From: Streptococcus mitis
GTDB taxonomy: Bacteria > Bacillota > Bacilli > Lactobacillales > Streptococcaceae
Assembly: GCF_002096845.1 (NCBI RefSeq)
Contig: NZ_NCVK01000012.1
Location: 1-64,000, forward strand
Reading direction: 5' to 3'
Length of the DNA stretch: 64,000 nucleotides
Part shown: one piece after another, positions 55,830 to 64,000 of the stretch
How the letters are laid out: every line of letters starts with the position of its first letter
How positions within the stretch are numbered: the first letter of the stretch is position 1
The notes under the pieces: model-generated
Databases searched by the model: none
Told to the model about the DNA's origin: nothing
What the model saw: only the letters and a program-made list of their open reading frames with translations
Made by a program: the position numbers and the translations under genes

Positions 55830-56989
55830 TTACTAACCTTCATACTAATCACCTTGAGGTAATTACTACTTTCATCTTTTTTATTATAGGCAAAATCTGC
55901 TGGAAGACCGTATTTATTTAAAATCTGGTAACTTCTTCCTGCAAAGCCTTTATCAATTTGTTCTGTAAATTTCTGACGGGATACATTGGCAGCATTGGTA
56001 CTAGCAATGATAATCCCTCCAGGATTTAAAATCTCAAGACTCTGGGAAATCAACTTGTGATAATCCTTAGCCACAGAGAACGTTTGTTTTTTGTTCCGAG
56101 CGAAACTAGGCGGATCTAGGACAATCACATCGTAGGTCAAGTCTTTTCGCTTGGCATACTTGAAATATTCAAAGACATCCATGACTATAAAACGGTGGTC
56201 GTCTGTACTGATTCCATTTGTCTGAAAATGCGCTTGAGACAATTCTCGTGAACGTTTAGCTAGGTCAACCGAAGTAGTCTGGCTTGCTCCTCCCATAGCT
56301 GCAGCTACTGAAAAGGCGGCTGTATAAGAAAACATATTGAGTAAAGATTTCCCCATAGCCAATCCGTCAACCAAGCTCCCGCGAACTTCATGCTGGTCTA
56401 GGAAAATCCCTGTCATCAAGCCATCGTTCATAAAGACTTGATACAGAACACCATTTTCCAGAACAGTGAAAAAGTCAGGTGCTTCTTGACCATAAACATG
56501 GGCTGATTCATAGTCCAAACCCTTAAAGCGGATCTTCTCATAGGCCCCTAACACCTCAGGAAAAACCTGTCTAAAAGCTTCTGAGATAACCTTGCGAATC
56601 TGATAAACATAAGAGTTATACCAAGAAAAGACAGCATAGTCGCCATAAAGGTCCACTGTCAGACCGCCAAAGCCATCTCCCTCTTGGTTAAAGAGACGAA
56701 AGGCAGTTGTCAAATCATCTTGATAGTAGGCTTTCCTCTTTTCTTTAGCTTGTCTAAAGAGTGTTTCAAAGAAAGCTTGATTAAAGGTGATCTTGTCTTT
56801 ACTGATAAACCAACCCAAACCCTTGTTTTGCTGAGAAAGGTAGGCAGTTCCAAGAAAGGTGCCTTCTTGACGATAGACTTCTACTTCCTGATCCTTAAGA
56901 TTGACATTTTCAAGATCACTGGCTTCTAGTAAAACTAACCCCTTAGCGAGCTTCTTTTCAACCCTTTTGCTAACTCTTATTCTATTCAT
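55826..56989 (-). CDS. Class I SAM-dependent rRNA methyltransferase (RlmI-like)
   Basis: 387 residues from [20 protein letters not shown]. An N-terminal PUA-like domain (to about 70) is followed by a central domain ([20 protein letters not shown]) and a Rossmann methyltransferase with [15 protein letters not shown] (motif IV). It probably methylates a cytosine in 23S rRNA. The ATG at 56989 has no ribosome binding site, and the ATG nine bases earlier lies inside the -10 box; the promoter places the RNA start at or next to the 56989 ATG. The gene heads the aro operon. Confidence 0.88.
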   Translation of the reverse strand: MNRIRVSKRVEKKLAKGLVLLEASDLENVNLKDQEVEVYRQEGTFLGTAYLSQQNKGLGWFISKDKITFNQAFFETLFRQAKEKRKAYYQDDLTTAFRLFNQEGDGFGGLTVDLYGDYAVFSWYNSYVYQIRKVISEAFRQVFPEVLGAYEKIRFKGLDYESAHVYGQEAPDFFTVLENGVLYQVFMNDGLMTGIFLDQHEVRGSLVDGLAMGKSLLNMFSYTAAFSVAAAMGGASQTTSVDLAKRSRELSQAHFQTNGISTDDHRFIVMDVFEYFKYAKRKDLTYDVIVLDPPSFARNKKQTFSVAKDYHKLISQSLEILNPGGIIIASTNAANVSRQKFTEQIDKGFAGRSYQILNKYGLPADFAYNKKDESSNYLKVISMKVSK

Positions 56990-56996
56990 AACTACC

Positions 56997-57025
56997 ATTA
57001 TATCAAACTTTTAGACAATTCTCAA
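56997..57025 (-). promoter_or_regulatory. Promoter of the rRNA methyltransferase-aro operon, leaderless
   Basis: TTGAGA (57025-57020), 17-base spacer ending in TGA, and TATAAT (57002-56997): near-consensus with an extended -10. The ATG begins eight bases after the last T of the -10 box, which is where transcription should begin. Confidence 0.75.
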
Positions 57026-57066
57026 AAAAGAAACTACCCTTGCTTTTTTACTCTTCTTTTAAAAAA

Positions 57067-57075
57067 TGGTATACT
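57067..57075 (+). promoter_or_regulatory. Extended -10 promoter of the LTA synthase gene
   Basis: TGGTATACT on the plus strand, an extended -10, about 30 bases before the GTG start at 57106. The -35 region (TTTACT) is weak. It is divergent from the methyltransferase promoter, with fewer than 50 bases between the two -10 boxes. Confidence 0.6.
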
Positions 57076-57105
57076 AATACTAATAAAAAATTAGGAAGTA
57101 AATGT

Positions 57106-59256
57106 GTGAAAAGCAATTTTAACAAAATCCAAAAAGCCATCGGTACCAGACTGGGTTTTGTCCTAACCCTTTTAATCCTATATTGGTTCAAAACCTTATT
57201 AGCCTATGCCGTTGACTTTAATTTAGATATTCAAGTGGGCAAGTTGCAGGGAAATTACCTTGCCTTTATCGCCTTTTTCAACCCCCTTCCTTTGGGACTC
57301 CTCCTGCTAGCTCTAGCCCTCTATGCTCGGTCAACCAAGATCTTTTATGGTCTGAGTATAGCTATTTATAGCCTTTTATTCATTTGGCTCTATTCTAATG
57401 TCTTTTACTATCGAGAATTTAGCGACTTTATCACGGCTAATACCATGAAAGTGGTCAACAAGGTGTCTGTTGGTACTGCGGAACTAGAGTTACTGCGCTT
57501 TTGGGATTTCATCTATTTTATGGATTTCCCATTGCTGGCTTTCCTTTTCTATAAAAAATTCATCCAGCTGGATAGGAGACTCTTCAAATTCCGCTCCAGT
57601 GTTGCTATCACTGCTCTCTCAGCCCTGCTCTTTTCTGCTAATCTTTTCTTGGCTGAAATTGAACGTCCCGATCTCCTATCGCGAGGATTTTCTAATTATT
57701 ATGTTGTCCGCGCCCTTAGTTTGCCAGCCTTTTTAGGTTATAGCGCCAACCAATCCTACAGTGCAAACAAGGAACGTGCCAAGGCCTCTGAGACTGATCT
57801 TCAACCTATTACAGATTATATTCAAGAACATTCTGCTAAGCCCAATCCAGACTATTTTAGCTTGGCCAAAGGAAAAAATGTGATTTATCTCCACTTGGAG
57901 AGCTTCCAACAGTTCCTGCTTGACTATAAACTCAACCTAGATGGAACTGAGCATGAAGTCACTCCCTTCCTTAACTCCCTCTACCATTCGCAAGCAACCC
58001 TAGCCTTTTCGAATATCTTTAACCAAGTCAAGGCTGGTAAGACCTCAGATGCGGAAACCATGCTGGAGACTGGTTTGTTTGGACTTGACCAAGGTTCCTT
58101 TATGGTCAATTACGGTGGTACCAATACCCAGCAAGCAGCGCCTTTTATCCTATCAAAAAACGGCTATCAATCGAGTGCCGTCTTTCACGGTAATATCGGG
58201 ACCTTCTGGAATCGAAATACGACCTACAAACAATGGGGCTACCAATACTTCTTTGATGCTTCCTATTTTACCAAACAAGACAGTAGCAATTCTTTCCAAT
58301 ATGGTTTAAATGATAAAATCATGATGAAAGATTCTATCCAGTATCTAGAGCACTTACAGCAGCCTTTTTATGCCAAGTATATCACGGTGTCCAATCACTA
58401 TCCCTATGCTAGCAATCTGACAGGCGATGAGCTTGGTTTCCCACTGGCTAAAACCAAAGATGAAACGATCAATGGCTACTTCCAAACCGCCAACTATCTG
58501 GATAGTGCTATCAAGGCCTTCTTTGACTATCTCAAAGAAAGTGGCCTCTATGAAAAATCCATCATCGTCATCTACGGAGACCATTATGGAATTTCTAACT
58601 CCCGCAATCCTGAGCTGGCACCCTTGATTGGAAAGACTTCTGAGAACTGGTCGAATTACGACAATGCCATGTTGCAACGAGTGCCTTTTATGGTGGTCAT
58701 GCCTGGCTATGAAAAAGGACAAATCATCAATACCTACGGTGGACAAATCGATATCTTACCGACTCTCGAACACCTCCTTGGTATTGAGTCCAATTCCTTC
58801 CTTCAAGTTGGACAAAACCTCCTATCACCAGACCATCAAGAAATCGTTGCCTTTCGAACTGCAAATTCCTTCGTCACACCTAAATACACCAGTTATGACG
58901 GACGAACCTACTATACTGAAAGCGGTCTTGAAATCAGTAATCTTGATGAACAAGCTCAGACTGAACTAGAAATTGTTCGTCAAGCAGCTAGTCAACAGCT
59001 AAAAATCAGCGACCAGATTCAAACTGGCGATTTGATACGTTTCTACCAAAAAGATCATCTTGGAACAGTTGATACAGAAAGCATTTCTTACCTCAATTCC
59101 TTACCAATTCTTCAAAAGATTGAGCAGGAAAAAGGTAGTCAATCAACCAGTCTCTTTAGCCAACGAAAAGGTAAGACCAGTACTGACCTTTTCAAGGCAC
59201 CAAGTTACCAAGAACTCCACCCAGAGTCGGTAGAAACCGAATCAAAATCACAATAA
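57106..59256 (+). CDS. ltaS: LtaS-type lipoteichoic acid synthase / phosphoglycerol transferase
   Basis: 716 residues from a GTG at 57106, chosen because AGGAAG lies seven bases before it and because the in-frame ATG at 57040 lies upstream of the promoter. Five membrane helices occupy about 1-200. The external sulfatase-fold domain has NVIYLHLESFQQF, the catalytic Thr in AGKTSDAETMLETG, and YGDHYGIS as metal ligands. A Ser/Gln-rich tail follows. LtaS polymerises glycerol-phosphate from phosphatidylglycerol. Mitis streptococci mainly make a choline-bearing type IV teichoic acid by another route, so this enzyme implies an additional glycerol-phosphate polymer or a different acceptor. Confidence 0.88.
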   Translation: MKSNFNKIQKAIGTRLGFVLTLLILYWFKTLLAYAVDFNLDIQVGKLQGNYLAFIAFFNPLPLGLLLLALALYARSTKIFYGLSIAIYSLLFIWLYSNVFYYREFSDFITANTMKVVNKVSVGTAELELLRFWDFIYFMDFPLLAFLFYKKFIQLDRRLFKFRSSVAITALSALLFSANLFLAEIERPDLLSRGFSNYYVVRALSLPAFLGYSANQSYSANKERAKASETDLQPITDYIQEHSAKPNPDYFSLAKGKNVIYLHLESFQQFLLDYKLNLDGTEHEVTPFLNSLYHSQATLAFSNIFNQVKAGKTSDAETMLETGLFGLDQGSFMVNYGGTNTQQAAPFILSKNGYQSSAVFHGNIGTFWNRNTTYKQWGYQYFFDASYFTKQDSSNSFQYGLNDKIMMKDSIQYLEHLQQPFYAKYITVSNHYPYASNLTGDELGFPLAKTKDETINGYFQTANYLDSAIKAFFDYLKESGLYEKSIIVIYGDHYGISNSRNPELAPLIGKTSENWSNYDNAMLQRVPFMVVMPGYEKGQIINTYGGQIDILPTLEHLLGIESNSFLQVGQNLLSPDHQEIVAFRTANSFVTPKYTSYDGRTYYTESGLEISNLDEQAQTELEIVRQAASQQLKISDQIQTGDLIRFYQKDHLGTVDTESISYLNSLPILQKIEQEKGSQSTSLFSQRKGKTSTDLFKAPSYQELHPESVETESKSQ

Positions 59257-59290
59257 AAATGCTCTTCCGTCTTGGAGGAGCATTTCTTTT
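59257..59290 (+). terminator. Terminator after ltaS
   Basis: AAATGCTC / GAGCATTT stem with further pairs (TCC / GGA) towards the loop, followed by CTTTTT. Confidence 0.8.
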
Positions 59291-59294
59291 TATC

Positions 59295-59372
59295 AATGAA
59301 AATCAAAGAACAAACTAGGAAACTAGCCTCAGGTCAACTCTGAGATTGTAGGTAGAGAGGTTGTAACTGCAA
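59295..59372. repeat. Degenerate BOX element fragment
   Basis: TCAATGAAAATCAAAGAACA and the next bases match the boxA end seen at 36691 and 61534, after which the sequence decays; the boxC end is missing. Confidence 0.65.
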
Positions 59373-59465
59373 TATATGTCTGTCAAGTTTAGTGACGTAG
59401 ATAGTAGAAGATAAATCAGCTTTAGTAGATATCTGGAAAATTTGATTTTATAGAAAAGCCTTTTG

Positions 59466-59684
59466 TTACAAATTCAATATACTATCAATAAATAATATTA
59501 TAGAAGCAACAATAATTATAATTTCACCTATCTGCATAATTCTATTTCGAAATCTAAATATATGTTCTGTCAAAAATACTTGGATCACACACATTATAGG
59601 AATTAACGTTTTCGAAATTGAAAAATATCCCAATAAATAAACTATAAACAACAAAAATAGAACTATATTATATTTCTTATTCAA
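59466..59684 (-). CDS. Small hypothetical membrane protein
   Basis: 72 residues if started at the TTG at 59684, which has GGGAGG six bases before it; an ATG at 59726 extends the frame but has no ribosome binding site. Three hydrophobic segments (NIVLFLLFIVYLLGYFSI, LIPIMCVIQVFLTEHIF, IGEIIIIVASIILFIDSI). A promoter (TTAACA, 17 bases, TATAAT) lies upstream. Very AT-rich compared with its neighbours, which suggests recent arrival. I do not recognise the family. Confidence 0.5.
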   Translation of the reverse strand: MNKKYNIVLFLLFIVYLLGYFSISKTLIPIMCVIQVFLTEHIFRFRNRIMQIGEIIIIVASIILFIDSILNL

Positions 59685-59726
59685 AACATTCCTCCCTATA
59701 TTTTTTTGATTACCAACCTTAATCAT

Positions 59727-60018
59727 TTACAACTACATTATAACAAACTAGGAAAGCCTTGTTAACAAATATTGCCATTTTTTAAAATTTTTTGTGATTC
59801 TAATGTGATAAACTACTTCGATATTGATTTTAGATGACTTTTCGTCTATACTTATGGGTGAACACAATGTGATACTTACAGTGCCACTTTGTGTGCGATA
59901 AACTATGAACCTTTTGTGCTATATTTTTCTTCTGTCGCTTTACAATTGGCTTGAACACCTTTATTGTATCGCGTTTGGAGTTTTTTTGGTATAACCTTCG
60001 ACGCAAAAGTCACATAAT
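59727..60018. other. Gene-free AT-rich stretch
   Basis: Apart from the promoter of the small membrane protein near 59740-59770, I see no gene or clear signal. The phrase GTGATAAACTA recurs loosely (59803 and 59900 regions) without a regular spacing. Confidence 0.4.
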
Positions 60019-60046
60019 TAAAAAAGTTGGAGCTCAGTACTCCAAC
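60019..60046 (-). terminator. Terminator after the helicase gene
   Basis: GTTGGAG / CTCCAAC stem with a 7-base loop (60046-60026) followed by TTTTTTAATT in minus orientation. Confidence 0.85.
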
Positions 60047-60054
60047 GATTACTA

Positions 60055-61398
60055 TTAAAATGTTTGGCGTTTTGCTTTACGCTCGGCACGACCGCGAGCA
60101 CGATTTTCGGCACGCTTGGTCTTGCGGCGCTTTTCATCAACTGCCCATTGAATTTTTTTCTTATAACCCGGTTTGACTTTTTTCTTTTTCTTTTTAACCA
60201 AACCAATCATTTCGATATCTAGCTTATCTTGTTTTTTCTCACGGTTTGCACGACGATCACGGTCATAGGTATCTTGGAATTCTCCATCTTTTACCATCTT
60301 CGGAGTAAACTTGATTCCTAATTTCTCCAACTCACGGATATCTGAGTCATCACTTGGCTGATAAAGGGTAATAGCTGTACCTGGTAGGCCATTGCGTCCG
60401 GTACGACCAACACGGTGCACGAAGAAGGATAAGTCTTGCGGAATAGCATCATTGATGACATGGCTGACACCTTCAATGTCAATCCCACGCGCTGCCAAAT
60501 CTGTTGCGACAATGTACTCAAAATCCAAATTTTTAACCTGATTCATGATACGTTTACGCTCACGAGGGGCAATATCCCCATGGATTTTTGCCACCTTCAA
60601 GCCTTGAGCAGTCAGATAGGAATGCAATTCATCAGCACGCGTTTTAGTGTTAACAAAAATCATTGCCAAATACGGTTGCATCAACTGAGTCAACTGGTAA
60701 ATTTGAGCATTCTTATCTCGGCCCTTGGTCGAAATCAACCAATTATCAATGGTATCAGAAATGACCGTTTTGGTCTTGATTTTCTCCATAACAGGATTTG
60801 ACAAGTATTTTTTCAAGAATGGTTGCAACTTTTGTGGGATAGTCGCTGAGAAGACCATGAATTGCAAGTCTTTTGGAAGGCTGCCAGCAATCTTATCAAC
60901 AGTTTCTAAGAATCCCATATCCAAGGTCATGTCTGCCTCATCGACAACAAAGGTCTTAGCCTTGTGAATAGCCAGGTCACCGGATTTAACCAAGTCATAG
61001 ATGCGACCTGGCGTTCCGATAACAATATGAGGCTGATTGCTTGCCAGTTTCTCAATCTGGCGAGCCTTATCCGTACCACCCACATAATTAACCACACGAA
61101 CTTCGACATCTGAGTAGGCAGCAATCTGACGAGCTGCTTGATAAATTTGAGTAGCTAATTCACGACTCGGTGCAGTAATGACTGCTTGTACACTATCGCT
61201 AGCTTCATCTAATTGCTGGAAAATCGGCAACAAGAAAGTATGAGTCTTACCCGAACCTGTTTTTGATTCACCGACTAGGTCACGACCTGCCAAAACAATC
61301 GGAATCAACTTATCTTGCACCTCTGTAGGAGTTGTAAATTTTAACTCCTCCAAGGCTTCTCTAATATAGTTTTTAAATTGAAATTTCGTAAATGACAT
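60055..61398 (-). CDS. DEAD-box RNA helicase (CshB-like)
   Basis: 447 residues. Motifs: Q region FKNYIREALEELKFTTPTEV, I (SKTGSGKTHTF), II (VVDEADMTLD), III (FSATIPQ), V (ATDLAARGIDI) and VI (HRVGRTGRNG). The C-terminal tail is highly basic (KKKKKKVKPGYKKK and Arg-rich repeats) and should bind RNA. Such helicases act in ribosome assembly and RNA decay, often important in the cold. Single gene, extended -10 promoter at 61427. Confidence 0.92.
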   Translation of the reverse strand: MSFTKFQFKNYIREALEELKFTTPTEVQDKLIPIVLAGRDLVGESKTGSGKTHTFLLPIFQQLDEASDSVQAVITAPSRELATQIYQAARQIAAYSDVEVRVVNYVGGTDKARQIEKLASNQPHIVIGTPGRIYDLVKSGDLAIHKAKTFVVDEADMTLDMGFLETVDKIAGSLPKDLQFMVFSATIPQKLQPFLKKYLSNPVMEKIKTKTVISDTIDNWLISTKGRDKNAQIYQLTQLMQPYLAMIFVNTKTRADELHSYLTAQGLKVAKIHGDIAPRERKRIMNQVKNLDFEYIVATDLAARGIDIEGVSHVINDAIPQDLSFFVHRVGRTGRNGLPGTAITLYQPSDDSDIRELEKLGIKFTPKMVKDGEFQDTYDRDRRANREKKQDKLDIEMIGLVKKKKKKVKPGYKKKIQWAVDEKRRKTKRAENRARGRAERKAKRQTF

Positions 61399-61426
61399 AA
61401 TATCCTCGATTCTATCTATCTTACCA

Positions 61427-61435
61427 ATTATACCA
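61427..61435 (-). promoter_or_regulatory. Extended -10 promoter of the helicase gene
   Basis: TGGTATAAT in minus orientation, 29 bases before the ATG at 61398; ribosome binding site GAGG is five bases before the ATG. Confidence 0.65.
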
Positions 61436-61533
61436 TATTTTATTCCATTTCAGTAGTCTCACTTATTTAGGCTATTTCCTGTAGCTTTTCTAGTCAGAAA
61501 AAGGCTAGAATTTCATGATTCCAACCTCTTTTC

Positions 61534-61684
61534 ATACTCAATGAAAATCAAAGAGCAAACTAGGAAACTAGCCGCAGGTTGCTCAAAACACTGTTTTGAG
61601 GTTGCAGATAGAACTGACGAAGTCAGTAACATATATACGGCAAGGCGACGTTGACGTGGTTTGAATTTGATTTTCGAAGAGTAT
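61534..61684. repeat. BOX element, A-B-C form
   Basis: It begins ATACTCAATGAAAATCAAAG, contains the boxB-type hairpin CAAAACACTGTTTTG and the ACTGACGAAGTCAGT inverted repeat, and ends TTTTCGAAGAGTAT. It is the full-length form, unlike the one at 36691. Confidence 0.88.
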
Positions 61685-61690
61685 CAGTTA

Positions 61691-62506
61691 TTATTTCCAG
61701 TTTAAAATAGCATTCAAGCCATAGTGATCACTCACTTGTGGACTCTTGTTACCATCAAATACGACATGTAAATTTTCCACCGCTAACTCTTTGGTAGTAA
61801 AGACATAATCGATTCGAAGGGGTTCTGTGTTCCCTTTCCAGCCATCAATTTCTGGTGGAACGGTATAGCTACCGCTTTTCTCTTGAGCAACTTCAAAGGC
61901 ATCTTGTAAGCCCAATGGACTAGCTAAAATAGCTTGGTAGCCTTCCTGTCCAGCCGGATTGTTGAAATCTCCAGCTAGCAAAAGCGGCTTGTTCAATTCT
62001 TTCAAGACAGCCTCAAATCGTGCCCATTCTTCTTGGAAACCTTTATTCCACCAAGAAAGGTGGACACTTGCAACTGCAAGCTCCTTACCATCAACTACAG
62101 TTTCAACCAAGGCAACACGGCGAGTATGATAGTCTGTTGGATCATCCACATCTGAAACTAAAATTTCTCTGGCTTCAATAGGTGTTTTAGACAAGATAGC
62201 CACACCTTCGTGGTAGCGATCATAACCAATATGGTTATAGGCCCAAGTCCAGTAGTAATTTTTCCCTTGCTCAGATAACTTTTCAACCAAGAGTCTAACA
62301 TAGTGATCTTGGTGAATAGGCTCAGCTGCTGGCAAAGCTTGATAAAGGTCATTAACCTCCACCTCTGGCGAAGTGATCTCCTGATTGATTTCTTGGAAAC
62401 AAATCAAATCATAGTCCTTTTCAAGAATATCCTCAAGCAAAATCTGGAATTTTTCCTCTGCTTCTTTCTCCATCCAACTGTGAGTATTGAGTGTTAAAAA
62501 TTTCAT
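61691..62506 (-). CDS. Endonuclease/exonuclease/phosphatase-family protein
   Basis: 271 residues. Motifs of the EEP fold are LTLNTHSW, LICFQEINQE (metal Glu), ASVHLSWWNKGF, LLAGDFNNPAG (catalytic Asp-x-Asn), RIDYVFTTKE and VSDHYGLNAIL (final Asp-His). No signal peptide, so cytoplasmic. The substrate could be DNA, RNA or a phosphodiester metabolite. GGGAG lies before the ATG, and the gene follows the PTS permease with a terminator between. Confidence 0.88.
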   Translation of the reverse strand: MKFLTLNTHSWMEKEAEEKFQILLEDILEKDYDLICFQEINQEITSPEVEVNDLYQALPAAEPIHQDHYVRLLVEKLSEQGKNYYWTWAYNHIGYDRYHEGVAILSKTPIEAREILVSDVDDPTDYHTRRVALVETVVDGKELAVASVHLSWWNKGFQEEWARFEAVLKELNKPLLLAGDFNNPAGQEGYQAILASPLGLQDAFEVAQEKSGSYTVPPEIDGWKGNTEPLRIDYVFTTKELAVENLHVVFDGNKSPQVSDHYGLNAILNWK

Positions 62507-62522
62507 TCTTTTCTCCCAAAAT

Positions 62523-62551
62523 AAGAGGTTGGAATACAGCTTCCAACCTCA
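62523..62551 (-). terminator. Terminator after the PTS permease gene
   Basis: GAGGTTGGAA / TTCCAACCTC, a perfect 10-bp stem with a 6-base loop (62525-62550), followed by TTATTTT in minus orientation. Confidence 0.8.
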
Positions 62552-62557
62552 AGTATA

Positions 62558-64000
62558 TTACAATTCTACTTTAGCAACTGCTGTTTTAGCTGCAAGAGAA
62601 CCTGTTTTTTCTAATTTAACTGATTTAATTGCATCACCATTTGTGAAGACAACTACTGTTGAAGTTTCACGTCCTGCTGCACGGATAGCATCCAAGTCAG
62701 CTGTAACAAGGAGATCACCTGCTACAACTTTTTGTCCTTCAGCAACATGAACTGTAAATGGTTTACCTTCAAGACTTACTGTGTCCAAACCAATGTGAAC
62801 CAATACTTCAAGACCTGCTTCAGTCACAATACCAAGAGCATGTTTTGTTGGGAAGATGCTTGATACAGTACCTGAAACTGGAGATACAATGTTTCCATTT
62901 GCAGGTTCTACTGCAAATCCATCACCCATCATTTTTTGAGCAAATACTGGATCTTTTACTTGTTCCAAAGCAACAACTTGACCGTCTGCTACTGAGTAAA
63001 CTTCCTCAGTAAGACCTTTGAAGTGAACAGTGTTTTGTTGTGCTTCAGTCATTTGGCTTGGAAGAGTTTCAGGAATGATTTCACCTGAATCAAGGATATC
63101 TTGGATATCAGATTTCAATACGTCAGCTTTTGGTCCGTAGATAGCTTGAACCCCTTGTCCTTTCATGACAAGACCCATAGCTCCTTCTGCTTTCCATTGC
63201 TCTGCATTTCCTACTTTATCTGCATCTTTAACAGTTACACGAAGACGAGTCATACATGCGTCAACATCAACGATGTTTGCACGTCCACCAAGAAGGTTGA
63301 TAATGTTTACAGCTTGAGAACCTGCTGCAACTTTCACTTCACTGCTAGATTCTTCTGAACCTTCAGCAGTTTCGTAGTTTCCGTTACGTCCTGGAGTTGC
63401 GTAGTTGAATTTTTGAATCATGAAGTTTGCGATAAAGTACATGATTACAGCAAAGAGAACAGTTACCCAAACGAAGTTAATGATATCCATACCGATACCA
63501 GCACTGATTGCAATAGGTGTACGAGTCAAGAACTCGATTGAACCAAATGAGTGCATACGTAGGTTCACGACGTCAGCCATAGCGAAGGCAGCACCTTGAA
63601 CAAGTGAGTAAACAAGATACATAGGTGTTGCGACGAACATGAACATGTATTCGATTGGTTCAGTAACCCCTGTCAAGAATGTTGCAAGAGCTGTTGCAAT
63701 CATCATACCTTTGTATTTATGTTTCTTGTCAGCATCAACATTACGGTAGATAGCCACAACCACACCCATCAAGATACCGAATGAACCAATCATTTGTCCA
63801 ACTTTGAAACGAGCTGGATGAACAGTATCTAACAAGTGTTGGTATTGACTAGCATCAGTACCCTTAAGGTTTACAAGGTCTGTTACCCATGCAAGCCAAA
63901 GTGGATCTTGACCAAATACTTGGCTACCTTTTGCTGCACCAGTTAAGACCTCATAAGTACCACCAAGAGCTGTGTAGTTCATTGGGATAGTCAACATGTG
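62558..64000 (-). CDS. ptsG: Glucose-type PTS enzyme IICBA, N-terminus beyond right edge
   Basis: At least 479 residues are visible; the frame is open to the right edge. The end of the IIC membrane domain has GVTEPIEYMFMF, the typical substrate-site motif. IIB carries the phosphorylated Cys in VDACMTRLRV, and IIA the phosphorylated His in VLVHIGLDTV followed by EGKPFTVHV. The order C-B-A in one chain is that of glucose or maltose-type permeases. It takes up and phosphorylates the sugar. Sugar specificity cannot be fixed from this part. Confidence 0.9.
   Translation of the reverse strand, partial: HMLTIPMNYTALGGTYEVLTGAAKGSQVFGQDPLWLAWVTDLVNLKGTDASQYQHLLDTVHPARFKVGQMIGSFGILMGVVVAIYRNVDADKKHKYKGMMIATALATFLTGVTEPIEYMFMFVATPMYLVYSLVQGAAFAMADVVNLRMHSFGSIEFLTRTPIAISAGIGMDIINFVWVTVLFAVIMYFIANFMIQKFNYATPGRNGNYETAEGSEESSSEVKVAAGSQAVNIINLLGGRANIVDVDACMTRLRVTVKDADKVGNAEQWKAEGAMGLVMKGQGVQAIYGPKADVLKSDIQDILDSGEIIPETLPSQMTEAQQNTVHFKGLTEEVYSVADGQVVALEQVKDPVFAQKMMGDGFAVEPANGNIVSPVSGTVSSIFPTKHALGIVTEAGLEVLVHIGLDTVSLEGKPFTVHVAEGQKVVAGDLLVTADLDAIRAAGRETSTVVVFTNGDAIKSVKLEKTGSLAAKTAVAKVEL

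Overview
The window comes from a Mitis-group Streptococcus (S. mitis, S. pneumoniae or a close relative). The evidence is three BOX-type repeats, the gene order rplL-rplJ, Atz/Trz hydrolase, paired ABC exporters, msrAB, thrB-hom, mecA, psr and the pheA-to-aroD shikimate cluster, several LicD-family genes, and low GC. Which species it is cannot be settled by eye.

Layout. (1) 1-8188, minus: a very large cell-surface protein, cut by the left edge, with about 1,400 residues of BspA-type leucine-rich repeats, then a class 3 lipase-like domain, an InlB-type repeat and at least three near-identical G5-like repeats. (2) 8189-10600: insertion-sequence debris. An inactivated IS256-type transposase is fused end to end with an IS5-type transposase remnant, followed by a 54-bp tandem repeat. 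(3) 10552-11421, plus: a compact two-gene module of a 54-residue protein and a GNAT acetyltransferase, with its own promoter and terminator; it looks like a toxin-antitoxin pair. (4) 11420-29640, minus: part of an integrative conjugative element (ICE) of the Tn5252/ICESa2603 type, attached at the 3' end of rplL. It carries a RepA-like initiator, an orphan cytosine methyltransferase, an AbiE toxin-antitoxin pair, and a type IV secretion set (VirD4, Maff2 protein, VirB6-like protein, PrgI, VirB4, and a lysozyme/CHAP hydrolase). A 2,783-nt group II intron interrupts the hydrolase gene. No relaxase or integrase is in the window.

(5) 29626-40000: core chromosome with L7/L12 and L10 under an L10-leader RNA, an amidohydrolase, a heterodimeric ABC exporter, methionine sulfoxide reductase, threonine biosynthesis and MecA. 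(6) 40042-47898: a surface-glycan locus with a flippase on the plus strand and a minus-strand operon of LicD, a polymerase/ligase-LicD fusion, glycosyltransferase and a second stand-alone LicD; next to it is the LCP-family gene psr. (7) 47895-56989: psr-pheA-aroK-aroA and then ylbF-tyrA-aroC-aroB-aroE-aroD behind an rRNA methyltransferase that appears to be read from a leaderless mRNA. (8) 57106-64000: an LtaS-type lipoteichoic acid synthase, a small membrane protein, a DEAD-box helicase, an endonuclease/exonuclease/phosphatase-family protein, and a glucose-type PTS permease cut by the right edge.

The most interesting points are the lipase-bearing LRR surface protein, the GNAT toxin-antitoxin candidate, the intron in the conjugation hydrolase gene together with a frameshift in its downstream exon, a structured leader RNA ahead of the conjugation operon, the polymerase-LicD fusion, and an overlooked 33-residue membrane protein inside the ICE. 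All coordinates and motifs were read by eye; family names rest on motif recognition, not on database searches.
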